Below are positions 10,201 through 18,157 of a DNA stretch of 64,000 nt, in pieces. A program made the position numbers and the translations under genes. Origin of the DNA: Jeotgalibacillus soli (GTDB lineage Bacteria > Bacillota > Bacilli > Bacillales > Jeotgalibacillaceae); assembly GCF_000829435.1 (NCBI RefSeq), contig NZ_JXRP01000009.1, positions 124,001 through 188,000 of the forward strand, given 5' to 3'. The notes under the pieces were generated by a model. It had not been told where the DNA came from, did not search any database, and was given only the letters and a program-made list of their open reading frames with translations. Each line of letters begins with the position of its first letter. Positions within the stretch are counted from its first letter, which is position 1.

Positions 10201-10931
10201 CTCGCATTGTGAATGGCTTTGTTCAGGATATAAAGGCTGATACCCATGATGCAAATGTTGTGGTGTTAGGAGACTTCAATGATTTCGAATTTTCTAAGCC
10301 GCTTGAGGTACTAAAAGGCGAGGAGATGACTAACTTAGTCGAAATGGTACCGCAAGAAAAGCGTTATACGTATAACTATGAAGGAAATGCGCAGGTTCTT
10401 GATCATATTTTAGTGACGAATAATCTGGCAGATCGTTCCGAAATTGACATTGTCCACATTAATTCTGATTTCATGGAACAGCATGGCCGTGCGAGTGATC
10501 ATGACCCGCTTCTTATGCAGGTGGATTTAACACCGCATCCGGAGCAAAAGGTGATTCATCTTAGTGACTACAAGGGCAAAAAAATCAATGTTTTTGAAGA
10601 TAATGTCCACATAGTAGCGGATAAAGACGTTAAGATTAAAAAAGTCGCCGTAAGAGGAACCAATGTGACGCTGTCAGGTGAAGGATTGAAAAAGCTTGAA
10701 GTTAGTTTACACACACTTAAAAAAGACGGAGAATATGACTTTACAGGTGCTGAGGTAAAAGAAGTCGAAGTAAAGCATAAAAATGTTTCCATTGTTAGAG
10801 GAGCAGAAAATATTAAAAAGCTTGAGGTTAAAGGAAGTGCTAAAAAGGCTGACATTCAATATTTTGATTCAGAAGGAAATGAAATCGATCCGTTTGAAAA
10901 AGGAAAATCTAAAGGAAAGAATGCAGCTTAA
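7266..10931 (+). CDS. Large secreted nuclease/phosphatase of the endonuclease-exonuclease-phosphatase fold (ExeM/YhcR-like)
   Basis: A 1221-residue secreted protein. Residues 1-33 are a signal peptide. Then follow a beta-sandwich domain (about 34-180), a CHB_HEX-type domain (about 190-258, EIYYSLNGGEETLYTGPI), an OB-like domain (about 262-435), a second CHB_HEX copy (about 445-520, VIYYTIDGSRPTPSSTLY) and a second OB-like region. The catalytic EEP domain lies at about 775-1100, with YNIENF, GLVEVQD, LGDFNDF and ASDHDPLL supplying the metal and catalytic residues. The last 115 residues are lysine-rich, strand-forming repeats that could bind the wall or DNA; no LPXTG is present. It probably degrades extracellular DNA for phosphate or nucleotides. 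ATG follows GGAGG by 11 bases. Confidence 0.88.
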   Translation: MSRLMKQVSRFVVVLLVLGLAFPYMQASKATAAVTETFDTLDLTGSSYVNGSFTGVNNITWTYTGGRISNSDASYNIDGKGIMFRDPGAGILSSAIDGGISSLSIATKAAFTSTNTRQLEVYINDQLIGITENVLAGEGASTFTFENINVTGPFTLKFVKVGSGSQIVLDNITWTTNEEDPTRVSPVTASIPSGQVISGERVEFSTSTPKAEIYYSLNGGEETLYTGPIEMTENASFTIVARAADLEDSAPAAYAYTVVKLSTVAEAREQAAGSTVSTSGIVTAVFAQGGANNIYMQDGTAGVVVRSTAVVEIGDQIQAAGVIEDYNGLTQISALPSDVTVKGQTEVPAAAAVPATGLAEAQEGTLVEAKNVTIESFASGNYSGKDENGQPIVIRPVDPSITFDTGSTYESVVGVVGEFGGTYQIVPRSINDIIEDSNQVSAVTATPAGGFIASGDKVELATQTEGAVIYYTIDGSRPTPSSTLYEDGIVITQNTVIQAIAVKEGMTVSKEVSFQFIIQKDEVRIHDIQGADHYSPYEGLSVADVQGVVTYVVNRNSFYMQSLEPDNDPRTSEGLLIYRPNHGMVKGNHVKASGTVMEYFVEGYADRAQNDLPVTQINATGVQKIADIVPLSEPIVIGGPDGVDIPTQIIDNDGLTAFEPEEDGIDFYESIEGMLVTVDGATVSGPQRYGEVAVIANHGENEIYSRAGGALLKADDFNPERLTLDLNDERLVVKSGDIMASPAEGVMSYGFGKYKVLASEGTVPTFEDGGLQPGATTITPDENQLTIGAYNIENFSANASHTSDEKVTRIAQSIISDLHSPDIIGLVEVQDGSGPTDDGTVAGDESFQRLIDEIARLGGPAYTFTEIAPKDKQDGGQPGGNIRNGFLYNPDRVELTAGAPGSPSEAVGYESGQLTSNPGRIDPAGFMNTRKPLAAQFTFNEEDVIVIANHFNSKGGDQPLFGQNQPPVLSSEAQRIELARIVNGFVQDIKADTHDANVVVLGDFNDFEFSKPLEVLKGEEMTNLVEMVPQEKRYTYNYEGNAQVLDHILVTNNLADRSEIDIVHINSDFMEQHGRASDHDPLLMQVDLTPHPEQKVIHLSDYKGKKINVFEDNVHIVADKDVKIKKVAVRGTNVTLSGEGLKKLEVSLHTLKKDGEYDFTGAEVKEVEVKHKNVSIVRGAENIKKLEVKGSAKKADIQYFDSEGNEIDPFEKGKSKGKNAA

Positions 10932-10948
10932 CGGCTGAGACGAAACAA

Positions 10949-10979
10949 GGTCTGGTACAGCATGTGCCAGACCGGTTTT
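10949..10979 (+). terminator. Intrinsic terminator of the nuclease gene
   Basis: GGTCTGGTAC pairs with GTGCCAGACC, followed by GGTTTTC. Confidence 0.7.
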
Positions 10980-11135
10980 CGTGAAGTGTTTAATAGCAGC
11001 TGGTTGAGATTTACTACTTGTACGAAAAGTCTATTTCTTCTTTGCTGGTACTTATGGTAATGTTTTTCTTAGAAGGAAAAATTGCAGAGCGATGTCAATT
11101 CCGTCAACATGGTTCCTGTTAAAGGAGGAAATAGA

Positions 11136-11798
11136 GTGAACAAAGCAGACCGAATAAAGAAAATGAGGGTACCAAATGCAAAGGGTGCACATGAAGGGCG
11201 TCTCCCGCCAGGACAGGTGCTGACAGAGAAATTTCCAATTCTGCATGAAGGCGATATCCCGGACTATGATATGACAAAATGGACGTTAAAAGTATCTGGA
11301 AAAGTAAACAAAAAAATCACGCTTAGCTATGATGACTTGCTAAAGATGCCACAAACGGACGTGTTATGTGATATTCATTGTGTGACGAGATGGTCGAAAT
11401 TCGATACGACCTTTACAGGCGTTCTTTTTAAGGATTTTGTGAAGGAGCTTGGGATTGAACCAGAAAGCAAATTTGTTATGCTGTACGGAGATTTTGATTA
11501 TACATCCAATATTGAGCTGAAGGATTTAATGATGGACAATGTGCTGCTTGCTCATTCCTATGAAGGCAAGCCGTTAACGGACAAACACGGCTGGCCGCTG
11601 AGACTAATCGTTCCGCATCTTTATTTTTGGAAAAGCGTGAAATGGCTGCGTGGATTTGAATTTGTTGATGTGAATGCACCAGGTTTCTGGGAGCAAAACG
11701 GATTCCACCTAAGAGGCGACCCGTATACAGAGGAACGGTTTTCAGAAGAAGGCTACGAGATGCCGGAAGATGAATGGACAAAGAAGGAATATGATTGA
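11136..11798 (+). CDS. yuiH: YuiH-like sulfite-oxidase-family molybdopterin-binding oxidoreductase
   Basis: A 220-residue protein with a single oxidoreductase molybdopterin-binding domain and no transmembrane segment or Tat signal. The key motif CDIHCVTRWSKFD (residues 78-90) supplies the cysteine expected to bind the molybdenum cofactor, most likely C82. The following SYEGKPLTDKHGWPLRLIVP is typical of the family. GTG 11136 is chosen because AAAGGAGG ends 7 bases before it; an in-frame ATG at 11082 lacks a ribosome site. It stands alone between terminators. The substrate of cytosolic YuiH-type proteins is unknown. Confidence 0.88.
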   Translation: MNKADRIKKMRVPNAKGAHEGRLPPGQVLTEKFPILHEGDIPDYDMTKWTLKVSGKVNKKITLSYDDLLKMPQTDVLCDIHCVTRWSKFDTTFTGVLFKDFVKELGIEPESKFVMLYGDFDYTSNIELKDLMMDNVLLAHSYEGKPLTDKHGWPLRLIVPHLYFWKSVKWLRGFEFVDVNAPGFWEQNGFHLRGDPYTEERFSEEGYEMPEDEWTKKEYD

Positions 11799-11830
11799 TT
11801 GACAGAGAGACAGGGAAAGGATTCCTGTCT

Positions 11831-11956
11831 CAGACTGTTGACAAACGCTCGCTTTCTTCGTTAATCGCCTTGCTGCGGTGCTCATTACCATCCCCGGAAA
11901 CTCCGCTCCTCACAAGGGTTCGTGCCTCGAAAGACAAGCGTTTTCAATTCAGTCTG
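11831..11956. repeat. MITE-like element with 20-bp imperfect terminal inverted repeats
   Basis: CAGACTGTTGACAAACGCT at the left end is matched in inverse by AGCGTTTTCAATTCAGTCTG at the right end, enclosing about 90 GC-richer bases without a gene. Near-identical hairpins flank it: GAGACAGG/CCTGTCTC at 11807-11831 and GACAGGG/CCCTGTC at 11991-12011. This looks as if an element had entered or duplicated a terminator. It differs from the repeat family seen at 22, 25.7, 33.1 and 45.5 kb. Confidence 0.5.
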
Positions 11957-11990
11957 AAAGGCTAACAATTTTACTTTGTCTACACACTGA

Positions 11991-12016
11991 GACAGGGAAG
12001 GTATCCCTGTCTTTTT
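11991..12016 (+). terminator. Intrinsic terminator downstream of the yuiH-like gene
   Basis: GACAGGG, AAGGTAT loop, CCCTGTC, then TTTTT. It lies beyond the inserted element and may be the original terminator of the gene upstream. Confidence 0.75.
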
Positions 12017-12103
12017 CAATTGGTTCAATTTTCAAATAACGGCATTAAATAAAAGTTGAAAAATTCTCAAATATAAATAAAATAGACATATGATTGAAAT
12101 TGA

Positions 12104-12131
12104 TTGATTAATTATAATTTTGTTATATAAT
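12104..12131 (+). promoter_or_regulatory. Probable promoter of the ABC importer operon
   Basis: TTGATT (12104-12109), 16 bases, then TATAAT (12126-12131) within an extended TGTTATATAAT, about 57 bases before the start codon. No T-box or riboswitch fold is apparent in the short leader. Confidence 0.5.
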
Positions 12132-12188
12132 TTAGTACACAAAAGCATAAAAGTGTTAAAGTGACGAATAAACATAGGGGGTATGAAA

Positions 12189-13196
12189 ATGAAAAAGCCA
12201 TTGAAAATAGGTGCTGCTTTATCAATGACAGCTGTCTTGCTATTAGCTGCATGCGGCAACGATGATACATCCAGTGAAGAAAATGCTACTGATAACGGGG
12301 CAAGCGGGGAAGAATCATACACAATTGGGATTACACAAATTGTGGAGCACCCCTCATTAGATGCAGCTACAGATGGATTCAAAAAAGCATTTGTAGATGC
12401 AGGGATTGATGTAACCTTTGATGAACAAAATGCTCAAAATGATCAAAATAATAGCCTAACGATTGCACAGAAGTTTGCAGGTGATAATGTGGACTTAATT
12501 TTTGCTAATTCAACACCAAGCGCTCAGAGCTCTTTGAACGCAACAACGGATATTCCGATTGTTTTTACATCGGTAACGGATGCGGTTGGCGCTAATCTTG
12601 TAGAAAGCATGGAAGCACCTGGTGGAAACGTAACGGGAACAACAGACACACATCCTGAAGCAATTCCGAGTACAGTTGATTTTATGGTTGAGCAGCTTGG
12701 CGTTAAATCGATTGGGATGGTTTACAATGCAGGGGAGTCAAACTCTGTCGCACAGGTTGAAATGGTGAAAGAAGCGATTGAAGGAACAGATGCAAAGGTT
12801 GAAGAGGCGGCTGTATCTACTTCTGCTGATGTGAAGCAAGCAGCAGAATCGCTTGTAGGAAAAGTAGATGCATTTTACATCATTACAGATAACACAGTTG
12901 TATCAGCCTTAGAATCTGTTATTGGCGTATCCAATGACGAAGACATTCCATTGTTTGTAGGGGAGCTGGATTCAGTCGCGCGCGGCGGTTTTGCGGCTTA
13001 CGGCTTTGAATACGGAGATATTGGCTACGAAGCAGGACAATTAGCGATTCAAATTCTACAGGATGGAACTGCACCTGCAGATCTGCCAGTACAATATCCT
13101 GGGAACTTGAAGCTGTTGATAAATAAACAAGCAGCAGAAGAAATGGGCATTGAGATTAAACCTGAATGGGACGATATTGCTGAATATATTGAATAG
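12189..13196 (+). CDS. ABC transporter substrate-binding lipoprotein (TrpX-like, COG2984 type)
   Basis: A 335-residue lipoprotein: a lysine-rich start, a hydrophobic stretch and the lipobox LLAAC, with the cysteine near residue 22. An acidic, serine-rich linker follows. The mature domain has YTIGITQIVEHPSLDAATDGF, FANSTPSAQSSLNATTDIPI and VFTSVTDAVGANLVES, typical of the ABC-type family that includes streptococcal TrpX. It should catch a small ligand outside the membrane and pass it to the permease downstream. The ligand is unknown; tryptophan or another amino acid is possible. The ATG at 12189 sits 7 bases after AGGGGG; the ATG at 12183 is too close. Confidence 0.88.
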   Translation: MKKPLKIGAALSMTAVLLLAACGNDDTSSEENATDNGASGEESYTIGITQIVEHPSLDAATDGFKKAFVDAGIDVTFDEQNAQNDQNNSLTIAQKFAGDNVDLIFANSTPSAQSSLNATTDIPIVFTSVTDAVGANLVESMEAPGGNVTGTTDTHPEAIPSTVDFMVEQLGVKSIGMVYNAGESNSVAQVEMVKEAIEGTDAKVEEAAVSTSADVKQAAESLVGKVDAFYIITDNTVVSALESVIGVSNDEDIPLFVGELDSVARGGFAAYGFEYGDIGYEAGQLAIQILQDGTAPADLPVQYPGNLKLLINKQAAEEMGIEIKPEWDDIAEYIE

Positions 13197-13205
13197 CAAC
13201 AGTTC

Positions 13206-13240
13206 AAAAATGAGCGGCTTTCTTTCCGCTCATTTTTGTT
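13206..13240 (+). terminator. Hairpin between the binding-protein and permease genes
   Basis: AAAAATGAGCGG (13206-13217) pairs perfectly with CCGCTCATTTTT (13226-13237), followed by GTTCTT. Inside an operon such a hairpin would act as a partial terminator or 3'-end protector, giving more binding protein than permease. Confidence 0.75.
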
Positions 13241-13289
13241 CTTATTGGAAACATTGATTGAATAATGTCGAAGTAAAGGAGGCTAAAGG

Positions 13290-14261
13290 ATGTTTACGTC
13301 CATATTTAGTTCAGTTGAAGTAGGACTTATGTTTGCAATCATGGCGCTTGGCGTCTATTTGTCTTTTCGTATATTAGATTTTCCTGATTTAACGGTAGAT
13401 GGCAGCTTTGTGACAGGAGCGGCTGTTGGTGCCATTTTAATTGTGAACAGCACAAATCCCTTTTTAGCAACGGCTCTTGCTTTTGGAGCAGGTTTTATTG
13501 CGGGCACAATCACAGGTGTTCTGCATACCTTTGGGAAAATAAATGCACTATTATCCGGTATTTTAATGATGATTGCTCTATATTCGATCAATTTACGTAT
13601 TATGGATGCTCCGAATCTATCCCTGCTTCAGCACGACCATATTTTCACAAAATTAAATGAAGCGTGGGGCAATACAGGTATTGATGCTGCGATGGCTAGC
13701 TTCTTTACATCAATCGGGCTGTCCGATTTTATTCCGAAAACATGGGTTATTATTATCGTAATGATCATCTTTGTTCTGTTAATAAAAGTATTGCTTGATT
13801 ATTTCCTAAAAACCGAAGTTGGTCTTGCGCTGCGTGCAGTCGGTGACAATCATTTAATGATTACGTCCTTCTCTGGCAATATCAATTTTTATAAGGTGTT
13901 TGGACTCGGCTTGTCGAATGGGCTGGTTGCACTTTCAGGAGCCCTAATTGCACAGTATAACGGTTTTGCGGACGTGAATGGCGGAATTGGTATGATCGTA
14001 ATTGGTCTTGCATCCGTGATTATTGGGGAAGCGATTTTTGGCACCAAGAACATTGTTCGTGTAACACTTGCAGTTATTGTTGGGGCTATTATTTATCGCG
14101 TCATAGTAGCGTTGGCGCTTCGCGTTGAATTTCTTGAAACGGGCGACTTGAAGCTTATTACCGCGGTTATCGTAATACTAGCTCTCGTTATGCCGCAGGT
14201 CATTGCGAAGCAAAAAGAAGCGAAACGGAAAAAACAGCGAAGAGCTCGTTTAGCTGGATAA
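13290..14261 (+). CDS. ABC transporter permease (TrpY-like, COG4120 type)
   Basis: A 323-residue polytopic membrane protein with about eight hydrophobic segments, including FPDLTVDGSFVTGAAVG, LSGILMMIALYSINLRIMD and GLSNGLVALSGALIAQYNGF, the conserved signature of this permease family. It forms the membrane channel for the lipoprotein encoded upstream and the ATPase encoded 13 bases downstream. The C-terminus is strongly basic (KQKEAKRKKQRRAR), on the cytoplasmic side. ATG is preceded by AAAGGAGG. The three-gene order binding protein, permease, ATPase is usual for these uncharacterised importers. Confidence 0.9.
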   Translation: MFTSIFSSVEVGLMFAIMALGVYLSFRILDFPDLTVDGSFVTGAAVGAILIVNSTNPFLATALAFGAGFIAGTITGVLHTFGKINALLSGILMMIALYSINLRIMDAPNLSLLQHDHIFTKLNEAWGNTGIDAAMASFFTSIGLSDFIPKTWVIIIVMIIFVLLIKVLLDYFLKTEVGLALRAVGDNHLMITSFSGNINFYKVFGLGLSNGLVALSGALIAQYNGFADVNGGIGMIVIGLASVIIGEAIFGTKNIVRVTLAVIVGAIIYRVIVALALRVEFLETGDLKLITAVIVILALVMPQVIAKQKEAKRKKQRRARLAG

Positions 14262-14274
14262 GGAGGGGGAGACC

Positions 14275-15072
14275 ATGCTAGAACTAAATGGAATTCATAA
14301 GATTTTTAATGAAGGAACTCCTGATGAAAAAATTGCGATCGATCATATTAATTTAAAGGTTAAACAAAGTGATTTCATTACCATTATTGGGAGTAACGGT
14401 GCTGGAAAATCCACACTTTTTAATATTATAGCAGGAAAGCTATTTCCCGATGTTGGGGATGTTTTAATTGAAAATAAAAAAGTGACGAATCTTCCAGAAT
14501 ATAAGCGAGCGCGTTACATGGGCCGTGTATTTCAGGATCCAATGGCAGGCACAGCCCCAACTTTATCGATTGAAGAAAATCTATCGATCGCGTACAACCG
14601 TGTCAAAACGCGTTCATTTCGACTTGGCGTCAGCTCATCCCGCCGAACGCTGTTTAAAGAGAAGCTTGAAACGCTTGGACTTGGTCTTGAGAATCGTTTG
14701 GAGGCGAAGGTAGGCTTATTATCAGGAGGAGAAAGACAAGCGCTTTCCCTCCTGATGGCTACATTTACAAAACCTAAGATTCTATTGCTGGATGAGCACA
14801 CAGCGGCACTTGATCCATCGCGCGCTGCACTTATTACACGCTTAACGAAACAAATCGTTGAGGAAGAACAGCTGACGACCATCATGATTACCCATAATAT
14901 GCAGCAAGCGGTTGATCTTGGTAATCGTATTCTAATGATGGATAAAGGTAAAGTTATTTATGAGGCAGCAGGAGAGGAAAAACAAAAGCTCACGGTGCCT
15001 GACTTGCTAAACGAATTTTCAAAAATGAAATCTGATGGAGCAGAATTATCGGATCGTACATTGCTTGGATGA
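14275..15072 (+). CDS. ABC transporter ATP-binding protein (TrpZ-like, COG1101 type)
   Basis: A 265-residue ATPase with Walker A GSNGAGKST (about residues 38-46), signature LLSGGERQALSLLMA, Walker B KILLLDEHTAALDP and the switch histidine in ITHNMQQA. It powers import through the permease encoded 13 bases upstream and has its own AAGGAGGGGG. A hairpin with seven T's follows, closing the operon. Confidence 0.93.
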   Translation: MLELNGIHKIFNEGTPDEKIAIDHINLKVKQSDFITIIGSNGAGKSTLFNIIAGKLFPDVGDVLIENKKVTNLPEYKRARYMGRVFQDPMAGTAPTLSIEENLSIAYNRVKTRSFRLGVSSSRRTLFKEKLETLGLGLENRLEAKVGLLSGGERQALSLLMATFTKPKILLLDEHTAALDPSRAALITRLTKQIVEEEQLTTIMITHNMQQAVDLGNRILMMDKGKVIYEAAGEEKQKLTVPDLLNEFSKMKSDGAELSDRTLLG

Positions 15073-15092
15073 TTGATAGATGGAATGCTAAG

Positions 15093-15119
15093 GAGTGGGG
15101 TAGAACCTGCTCTTTTTTT
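15093..15119 (+). terminator. Intrinsic terminator of the ABC importer operon
   Basis: GAGTGGGGT pairs with ACCTGCTC (G-T pairs and one bulge), followed by TTTTTTT. Confidence 0.65.
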
Positions 15120-15241
15120 GTAGAAAAAAGGAACAGCGATTGGTCCCAATTTGAGGAGATTGTAAAATACACGTATACTTATTTGTGAAGCCTGTATAAT
15201 CATGGTAAAAAACATACATACAATATTGGGAGGCAGAAAGA

Positions 15242-16468
15242 ATGATGAAAGAAGCATTGATCGAGCGTTTAACGAAATACGTAAAGATCGATACACAATC
15301 AGATGATGCGAGCAATACTTGTCCGTCAACAGAGGGACAATGGGATTTACTGCGTCTGCTTGAGGTGGAATTAAAGGAAATTGGCATGGAAGAAGTGACG
15401 TTAGATAAAAATGGCTATTTGATGGCGACATTACCAGCTAATACTGATAAAGAGGTACCAACCATTGGATTTTTAGCACATGTCGATACCGCTACAGATT
15501 TTACCGGAAAAAATGTAAATCCACAGCTTGTTGAACGTTATAATGGCGGCGACATTCTATTAAATAAAGAGCTAAATATTGTTTTATCCCCTGTTGAATT
15601 TCCAGAGCTTGCCGAATATCACGGACATACCCTTATTACAACAGATGGAACAACGCTATTAGGTGCTGATAATAAGGCGGGGGTTAGTGAGATTATGACA
15701 GCAATGGAGTATTTAATTCAGCATCCAGAAATCGAACATGGGCGCATTCGTGTCGCGTTTACGCCGGATGAAGAGATCGGCCGCGGTCCGCATTTGTTTG
15801 ATGTAAAAGCCTTTGACGCCGAATATGCTTACACGATGGATGGTGGTCCGTTAGGAGAGCTTGAGTATGAAAGCTTTAATGCAGCGGGGGCAAAGCTCAC
15901 AGTTCACGGTACAAACGTTCATCCTGGAACTGCGAAAGGAAAAATGATTAACGCTCAAACAATCGCTATGACATTTCATTCAGCACTTCCACAGCATGAG
16001 GTACCAGAGCACACAGAACAATATGAAGGCTTTTATCACCTATTGTCCTTTAATGGCAGCGTAGAGCAGACGATATTATCCTATATTATTCGAGATTTTG
16101 ATCGTGAGCTGTTTGAAGCGCGAAAGGCATTGATGGAGCAAATCACTATAGATCTTCAGCAAAAATATGGAGAAGATCGGATCAAGCTAGAATTGAATGA
16201 CCAATATTATAATATGCGTGAAAAAATCGAACCTTTTATGCATATTGTTGATACTGCCCATGAAGCCATGACGAATCTTGGAATTGACCCGATTATCCGT
16301 CCGATTCGAGGAGGTACCGATGGTTCTCAGCTTTCTTATATGGGGCTTCCAACGCCAAATATTTTTACCGGTGGAGAAAATTACCACGGTCGATACGAAT
16401 ATGTATCGGTTGATAATATGGAGAAGGCAACGAATGTCATCATAGAAATCGCTCGTTTAGCTAAATAA
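15242..16468 (+). CDS. pepT: Peptidase T (tripeptidase)
   Basis: A 408-residue cytosolic metalloaminopeptidase of family M20B that removes the N-terminal residue from tripeptides. The family signatures are present: [16 protein letters not shown] with the zinc-binding histidine, [24 protein letters not shown] with the catalytic glutamate, [19 protein letters not shown] and [19 protein letters not shown]. Length is normal. ATG 15242 lies 8 bases after GGGAGG, and an extended -10 (TGTATAAT, ending at 15200) precedes it. It is a single-gene unit with its own terminator. Confidence 0.96.
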   Translation: MMKEALIERLTKYVKIDTQSDDASNTCPSTEGQWDLLRLLEVELKEIGMEEVTLDKNGYLMATLPANTDKEVPTIGFLAHVDTATDFTGKNVNPQLVERYNGGDILLNKELNIVLSPVEFPELAEYHGHTLITTDGTTLLGADNKAGVSEIMTAMEYLIQHPEIEHGRIRVAFTPDEEIGRGPHLFDVKAFDAEYAYTMDGGPLGELEYESFNAAGAKLTVHGTNVHPGTAKGKMINAQTIAMTFHSALPQHEVPEHTEQYEGFYHLLSFNGSVEQTILSYIIRDFDRELFEARKALMEQITIDLQQKYGEDRIKLELNDQYYNMREKIEPFMHIVDTAHEAMTNLGIDPIIRPIRGGTDGSQLSYMGLPTPNIFTGGENYHGRYEYVSVDNMEKATNVIIEIARLAK

Positions 16469-16477
16469 ATCGCATTA

Positions 16478-16514
16478 ATAAAAACCCGTTTTTGAACACA
16501 AAAATGGGTTTTAT
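16478..16514 (+). terminator. Intrinsic terminator of pepT
   Basis: ATAAAAACCCGTTTTTG pairs with CAAAAATGGGTTTTAT, a long A/T-rich stem with one mismatch. Confidence 0.7.
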
Positions 16515-16579
16515 TTATAATCATCTTTAGTTATAAAATTCTTATAAAATGAGATGGGAGGTTATTAAAATAAAGGCTA

Positions 16580-16621
16580 CCCCTCAATAAACTCCGGTTT
16601 TTGCCGAACTAAATTGAGGGG
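16580..16621. repeat. Inverted repeat beside the transposase remnant
   Basis: CCCCTCAAT (16580-16588) and ATTGAGGGG (16613-16621) form a hairpin about 95 bases beyond the end of the transposase fragment. It may be a terminator or a leftover element end; there is no T-run. Confidence 0.4.
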
Positions 16622-16716
16622 CTCTTACTGACTTTTTAAAAAGCCCCTTGCCTTATCCGTTCGTGATTCAAGGGTATGGTATCAGGCCGACTGTGGCGAT
16701 AAGTCGACGGTATATC

Positions 16717-16897
16717 CTAAGCGCTGTAGACTTTTGAGCGCTTTTTGTTTTTTAGCTTCAAGCGCTTATATTGTGTGGTGCCTTTCTCTTGATACATTTC
16801 TTGTTTGGTCAACAGATGATATATGATAACCAATAAGGTACGGGCAATCGCAACACGCGCTATTTTGGCACCACGTCGAAGTTTCAATCGTTGATCT
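16717..16897 (-). pseudogene. C-terminal fragment of an IS110-type transposase
   Basis: The minus strand encodes RLKLRRGAKIARVAIARTLL, then VIIYHLLTKQEMYQEKG and a lysine-rich tail ending in a TAG at 16717-16719. The RGAK..R.A.AR.LL..IYHLL..Q..Y pattern matches the C-terminal end of IS110/IS116/IS902 transposases. The catalytic N-terminal domain is absent: an in-frame TAA stops the reading upstream. This is an inactive remnant and marks a former insertion. Confidence 0.65.
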
Positions 16898-16941
16898 TTT
16901 TATGGTAATAATTAGCTAATCAACAGTCGTGAGATGATATA

Positions 16942-17340
16942 TACGAAGTGTATTGGAGAAACCATAAAGAAGCGCTAAATGGACAGCCTTTTGGAACTGA
17001 ACCTCCGTGGGTCTGTATGATTCATTTCACTACACATCCTATTTATCTTCATAACTATTTTATGGGTGATGTTACAGGCGAAATGCTTTCAAAGGTATTT
17101 AAGCAAAAATACGGGGGAGACATGACAGATAAGCCTAAAGAGTTCGGAGAGTTCTTAACTGAGCAGGTGATTAAGCCGTTCTGGCCGTTATAAATACAAT
17201 GAACTATTTAAGAGAATTAGCGGCGAAGATTTTTCTTTAAAGCTTATGATGTGGATAGAAGAAGAGCATGAGGATAAATTTTTTAATAAAAATCCAATAT
17301 ATATAAAAATATTAATTATTTACACATGGTTTAATTTTTA
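16942..17340 (+). pseudogene. C-terminal remnant of a zinc metallopeptidase-like protein
   Basis: Residues such as PPWVCMIHFTTHPIYLHNYF and MGDVTGEMLSKVFKQKYGG, then KPKEFGEFLTEQVIKPFWP, resemble the C-terminal part of gluzincin (M2/M3-like) peptidases. The frame stops at 17193. The next frame continues with RYKYNELFKRISGEDFSLKL and MMWIEEEHEDKFF, which fits the same domain, so a frameshift lies near 17186. The metal-binding HEXXH part is absent. With the adjoining transposase fragment it suggests an old insertion/deletion. The family assignment is tentative. Confidence 0.4.
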
Positions 17341-17724
17341 ACATTTTTACAAATATATTAAATATATTAACAAGTATATTTGTTAATATAAAATCTAATT
17401 TAATTAATTTTCTTTGGGGTTTACCATTACTGAATCACATATCACACTTTGGTTAGAATTAAAACTGAGAAGGGTATCTGTTATCATTTTGGTCTAGAGA
17501 AGAAGCTTATAACGTGAATTGTTTAATGCTTTAGTGGGAATATCTTTGTGAAAGCAGTTAATAGAGTACATTCTTTAATATGATGTACTCCATTATGCAG
17601 TATTGTTCTTATTAGGAGTAATCAAATTGAGTGGCATTAGCATTGGGGTGTTTACGGACTAGCGCCTGTCAATGTCTTTGCTTAATAATATAACTTCCAA
17701 CTAATCATTGTTACACGATTTTTT
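17341..17724. other. AT-rich intergenic DNA without a recognisable gene
   Basis: It contains a palindrome, TATATTAACAA/TTGTTAATATA at 17363-17390. No coding frame with a ribosome site is seen. Together with the partition locus it could be leftover plasmid DNA, but no iterons or replication gene are visible. Confidence 0.4.
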
Positions 17725-17773
17725 AAAATAGGCAATGCGTAGAAAGTTTTTATGCGCATTGCCTATTTTTTTG
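17725..17773 (+). terminator. Strong intrinsic terminator upstream of the partition locus
   Basis: AAAATAGGCAATGCG (17725-17739) pairs perfectly with CGCATTGCCTATTTT (17755-17769), followed by TTT. No intact gene precedes it; it shields the par region from read-through. Confidence 0.8.
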
Positions 17774-17893
17774 AGGGTGACGTATATAGCCCCATTACTA
17801 AATGGACTACAAGAAAGGCAGAAGATAGGTATTAGGAAGTATAGAAAATTATTTAGAAGAGGATAAGGACAGGGTGAGAAAGGTTCTTTTTAC

Positions 17894-18034
17894 ATGCATA
17901 CAATTATGTACACAAGTAAACAATATGTTTTCTTTTTGTTTGCAATAACGTATACTTGTATACAAATTAGTATACATCCTTTAATATCAACATGTGTACA
18001 AAATATATCTAATGCATACATTATTGTATACATG
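17894..18034. promoter_or_regulatory. Predicted parC centromere / ParR-binding repeat region
   Basis: About 140 bases carry a dense set of degenerate repeats built on RYATAC and TGTAYAC: GCATACAATTATGTACAC, GTATACTTGTATAC, GTATAC, TGTGTACA and GCATACATTATTGTATAC. Several are imperfect palindromes. They lie directly upstream of the promoter of an actin-type partition operon, where ParMRC plasmids keep the centromere to which ParR binds and through which it also represses the operon. Confidence 0.65.
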
Positions 18035-18064
18035 TTTTCTTTTTTGAACACAACTTAAGCATCA

Positions 18065-18093
18065 TTGACGTATCTTATTTCCTTCTTTAATAT
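18065..18093 (+). promoter_or_regulatory. Promoter of the parMR operon
   Basis: TTGACG (18065-18070), a 17-base spacer and TAATAT (18088-18093), just downstream of the repeat region and about 65 bases before the parM start. Confidence 0.65.
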
Positions 18094-18157
18094 TTAGTAT
18101 AAAAGGTAACAGTTTAAACATTAGTATTTACTACATATTTTGAAAGGGATGGTAAGA

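Noticed and set aside
14958-15431. 157-codon minus-strand open frame over the ABC ATPase end and pepT start
   Set aside because: It overlaps two well-supported genes and their terminator and promoter, and its product resembles nothing known.
17894-18034. Repeat array considered as a CRISPR
   Set aside because: The units are short, degenerate palindromes without constant spacers and no cas gene is present; a partition centromere explains them.
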